This document shows, piece by piece, positions 12,769 to 14,043 of a stretch of DNA of 14,043 nucleotides. The position numbers were made by a program, and so were the translations under genes. The first letter of the stretch is position 1. Every line of letters starts with the position of its first letter. Origin of the DNA: an uncultured Lachnospiraceae bacterium (lineage in GTDB: Bacteria; Bacillota; Clostridia; Lachnospirales; Lachnospiraceae); contig CAQGLR010000065.1 of assembly GCA_948794795.1 (NCBI GenBank), positions 1 through 14,043 on the forward strand, written 5' to 3'. The notes beneath the pieces were generated by a model. It did not search any database. It was not told the DNA's origin and worked only from the letters and a program-made list of their open reading frames with translations.

Positions 12769-13220
12769 TCTGGATCACCTATCTCCTCATTTCCAAGATA
12801 TTTCATGTATTCTTTTCTCTCATGAAAATTCATTACCGGGCGGCGGAGTTTTGACGGAAACAACGGTAATTTATTTAATATAGACAAATCCAGCCAATCA
12901 AACCCAACCTGATTCGTATCACCTTGAAGTGTTGCATTTGGGGCATTACCCAAGTAATCACATAAAAATACTAAATCCATTCTGTGAAAACTCTCACCGT
13001 GAACCCCCTCTATAACAAAAAGCAAATCTTTACATTTAACCTCTATTCCTGCTTCCTCTCTAACTTCCCTTTCAACTGTCTGAGGAAGCATTTCTTCACA
13101 GTCTTGACCTCCGCCGGGTAAAATGTACCATTCCTCCTTGCCATCATTCAACTTTATTGCAAGCAATTTATCATTTTGAATTATAACTGCTTTCGCAGAA
13201 GTACGTATTTGCCTTGACAT
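12756..13220 (-). CDS. NUDIX hydrolase
   Basis: A 154-residue NUDIX-fold pyrophosphohydrolase that would cleave a nucleoside diphosphate linked to another group (NDP-sugar, NTP or similar). The NUDIX box is complete: Gly37, Glu43 and REVREEAGI (51-59), fitting GX5EX7REUXEEXGU with Arg54, Glu55 and Glu56 present. Upstream, WYILPGGG (31-38) gives the usual lead-in strand. The start at ATG 13220 follows AAAGGA by 9 nt. It is the first gene of an operon with the nucleotidyltransferase (13-nt overlap) and the GNAT remnant, under a promoter at 13296-13324. The last 20 residues, which overlap the next gene, are probably a tail. The exact substrate cannot be read from the sequence. Confidence 0.88.
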   Translation of the reverse strand: MSRQIRTSAKAVIIQNDKLLAIKLNDGKEEWYILPGGGQDCEEMLPQTVEREVREEAGIEVKCKDLLFVIEGVHGESFHRMDLVFLCDYLGNAPNATLQGDTNQVGFDWLDLSILNKLPLFPSKLRRPVMNFHERKEYMKYLGNEEIGDPECLG

Positions 13221-13295
13221 ATTTATAATCCTTTCATATCTTCTATTGAATTAGTTCACATATCTTATCTTCTCAATATCACGATTGACCATTTG

Positions 13296-13324
13296 ATTAT
13301 ACCACTTATAATCTCCATTTTCCA
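13296..13324 (-). promoter_or_regulatory. Promoter of the NUDIX-nucleotidyltransferase-GNAT operon
   Basis: Minus strand: TGGAAA (13324-13319), 17-bp spacer, TATAAT (13301-13296) with TG at 13304-13303 giving an extended -10. The leader would be about 70 nt. It lies immediately downstream of the relaxase remnant. Confidence 0.6.
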
Positions 13325-13364
13325 CCATAAAATTAGGGCATAGCAACCGCCACGCCCACATCTC

Positions 13365-13557
13365 TTATCGTTCCAACAATTTTTCTATTTTGTATTTCTG
13401 TCCTTTCAAGTCATTCTGCTTCTCATACAGATTATTGCGCTCTTTGCAGAGTTCTTTCATACTTGCTTCCAGTCGTATAGGGTATAAAATCTATATGCAG
13501 ATGTGGAGTGTCTTCGTCTATGTGGAGATGCGCCGAAAATACCCTTAGTGTAGAATT
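13365..13557 (-). pseudogene. MobV/Pre-type plasmid relaxase remnant with internal deletion
   Basis: The piece from about 13557 to 13462 reads STLRVFSAHLHIDEDTPHLH...IPYTTGSK. This is the HUH metal motif (HxDExxPHxH) of MobV-type relaxases, which nick oriT and start conjugal transfer. Directly after it, in another frame, comes a charged coiled-coil-like tail (from ASMKELCKER to IEKLLER, stop at 13365-13367), as at the C-terminus of such relaxases. The N-terminal tyrosine or His region and several hundred central residues are missing, and the join near 13462 shifts the frame. Assignment of the first piece is strong; that the second piece is the same protein's tail is probable. It cannot encode a working relaxase. 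Confidence 0.65.
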
Positions 13558-13589
13558 ACGCCACTGAAAGCTGCCCGTTGGACAGCATA

Positions 13590-13621
13590 CCGTCCTAACG
13601 GACGGAGCGGCGGAAAGCCGC
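13590..13621. repeat. Two adjacent GC-rich hairpins upstream of the relaxase remnant
   Basis: CCGTCC-TAAC-GGACGG (13590-13605) and GCGGC-GGAAA-GCCGC (13607-13621) stand back to back in a block of about 90 bp that is much richer in G+C than the surroundings. Position just before a mob gene fits a fragment of an origin of transfer or of a leader region. No nick-site consensus could be recognised. Confidence 0.4.
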
Positions 13622-13768
13622 CTCGGTACCACCGCTTTTCGGCTTTCTCCCAACGGCGCAACATTACAATGTCTATAATTTTTGCAACCTTGCAATCTTC
13701 AAGAACGCAATTCCAAGACTGCAAAATTCTAATACCCTGCATTGTTGCGCTGTTACCTTGCCTGTCCG

Positions 13769-13990
13769 TCACTGTCTGATTCTATCCAATTCCCAATACC
13801 ATGTGTTGTTTATCCGCTTTGCCCAAACACCCAACTCTTTCTTTGCATTTTCCAGTGTCCGTTTTGATATGCCCTGTTCGTCCACTAGATTGAAAATCTC
13901 ATTGCTCTGCATGGCATTGTTTGTTTTTGCCAGTTCCCGAAGCAGACGCTTCGCCTGTTCCATTTTATTTGCTTTTGGGGCAATACCACA
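13769..13990 (-). pseudogene. C-terminal fragment of a RepA-like/AAA replication protein of a mobile element
   Basis: A 73-codon open stretch ends at TGA 13771-13769. It reads CICGIAPKANKMEQAKRLLREL, then GISKRTLENAKKELGV and NNTWYWELDRIRQ. The end resembles, from memory, the helix-turn-helix-like C-terminus of RepA/AAA helicase-type proteins encoded by Clostridial plasmids and integrative elements. An in-frame TAG at about 13993-13991 cuts the frame on the upstream side. The internal ATG at 13963 has no ribosome site, so this is a truncated piece and not a small gene. The DNA beyond 13991 has a different, AT-rich character and marks a junction. Confidence 0.5.
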
Positions 13991-14043
13991 TATGCACTAA
14001 CTTACTTGTAAAAAATAGAGAACTATGCCATAATAAAAGCCAG

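Noticed and set aside
13590..13665. T-box-like string GGTGGTACCG on the minus strand followed by paired GC arms and CGTCC
   Set aside because: Only the short T-box-like core is present. No specifier loop, Stem I or U-tract terminator can be seen, and no tRNA-synthetase or amino-acid gene follows; it is relaxase and replication debris.
13545..13772. Minus-strand 75-codon frame starting MTDRQGNSATMQGIR
   Set aside because: No ribosome site, it crosses the GC hairpin block and overlaps the relaxase fragment frame. It begins just after the replication-protein stop and looks like translated non-coding spacer.
1..14043. CRISPR array, tRNA or rRNA genes
   Set aside because: No regularly spaced repeats and no tRNA cloverleaf or rRNA-like sequence were seen on either strand.

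Overview
The window looks like a low-GC Firmicute of the class Clostridia, probably a Lachnospiraceae-type gut bacterium. The DNA is AT-rich, genes carry strong GGAGG-type ribosome sites, several promoters have extended -10 boxes (TGnTATAAT-like), and families typical of these bacteria are present (DUF3267, a CD3324-type N-terminal domain, XRE regulators with a GyrI-like tail). No rRNA, tRNA or CRISPR array is visible. It reads as an accessory region: most genes are short enzyme or regulator cassettes, and at least five are broken.

Layout. 1-2503 holds a gene tail, a DUF3267 membrane metalloprotease-like gene (+), a sugar-phosphate isomerase pseudogene (-) with a large internal deletion, and a nucleotidyltransferase (+). 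At 2596-2761 a complete non-autonomous inverted-repeat element (MITE) lies between the convergent nucleotidyltransferase and cardiolipin synthase genes. 2772-5634 (-) encodes cardiolipin synthase and a soluble-plus-membrane two-domain protein. 6105-8114 (-) is a two-gene unit: a phosphotransferase carrying an N-terminal helix-turn-helix-like domain, then an XRE/GyrI-like regulator. A perfect 15-bp inverted repeat lies over its promoter.

8509-8981 (-) is scrap: the first 37 or so codons of a tyrosine integrase run into the C-terminal half of a PIN-domain toxin, followed by an intact antitoxin-like gene. 9232-11216 (-) is an independently promoted, translationally coupled pair: an unrecognised 121-residue protein and a 540-residue SAMHD1-like HD phosphohydrolase. 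This is the best candidate for an undescribed system, possibly dNTP-depleting defence or a toxin-antitoxin-like pair. 11-nt inverted motifs, possibly integrase-related, flank it.

11522-13220 (-) is an operon of NUDIX hydrolase, nucleotidyltransferase and GNAT acetyltransferase. The GNAT gene carries a single in-frame TGA where Trp is expected. 13365-14043 holds remnants of a mobilizable element: a MobV-type relaxase with an internal deletion, a GC-rich hairpin block, and the C-terminus of a replication-type protein.

The picture is repeated acquisition of small cargo modules by integrative or mobilizable elements, followed by deletion of the mobility genes. The surviving cargo (HD pair, NUDIX-nucleotidyltransferase, phosphotransferase-regulator) keeps intact promoters and ribosome sites.
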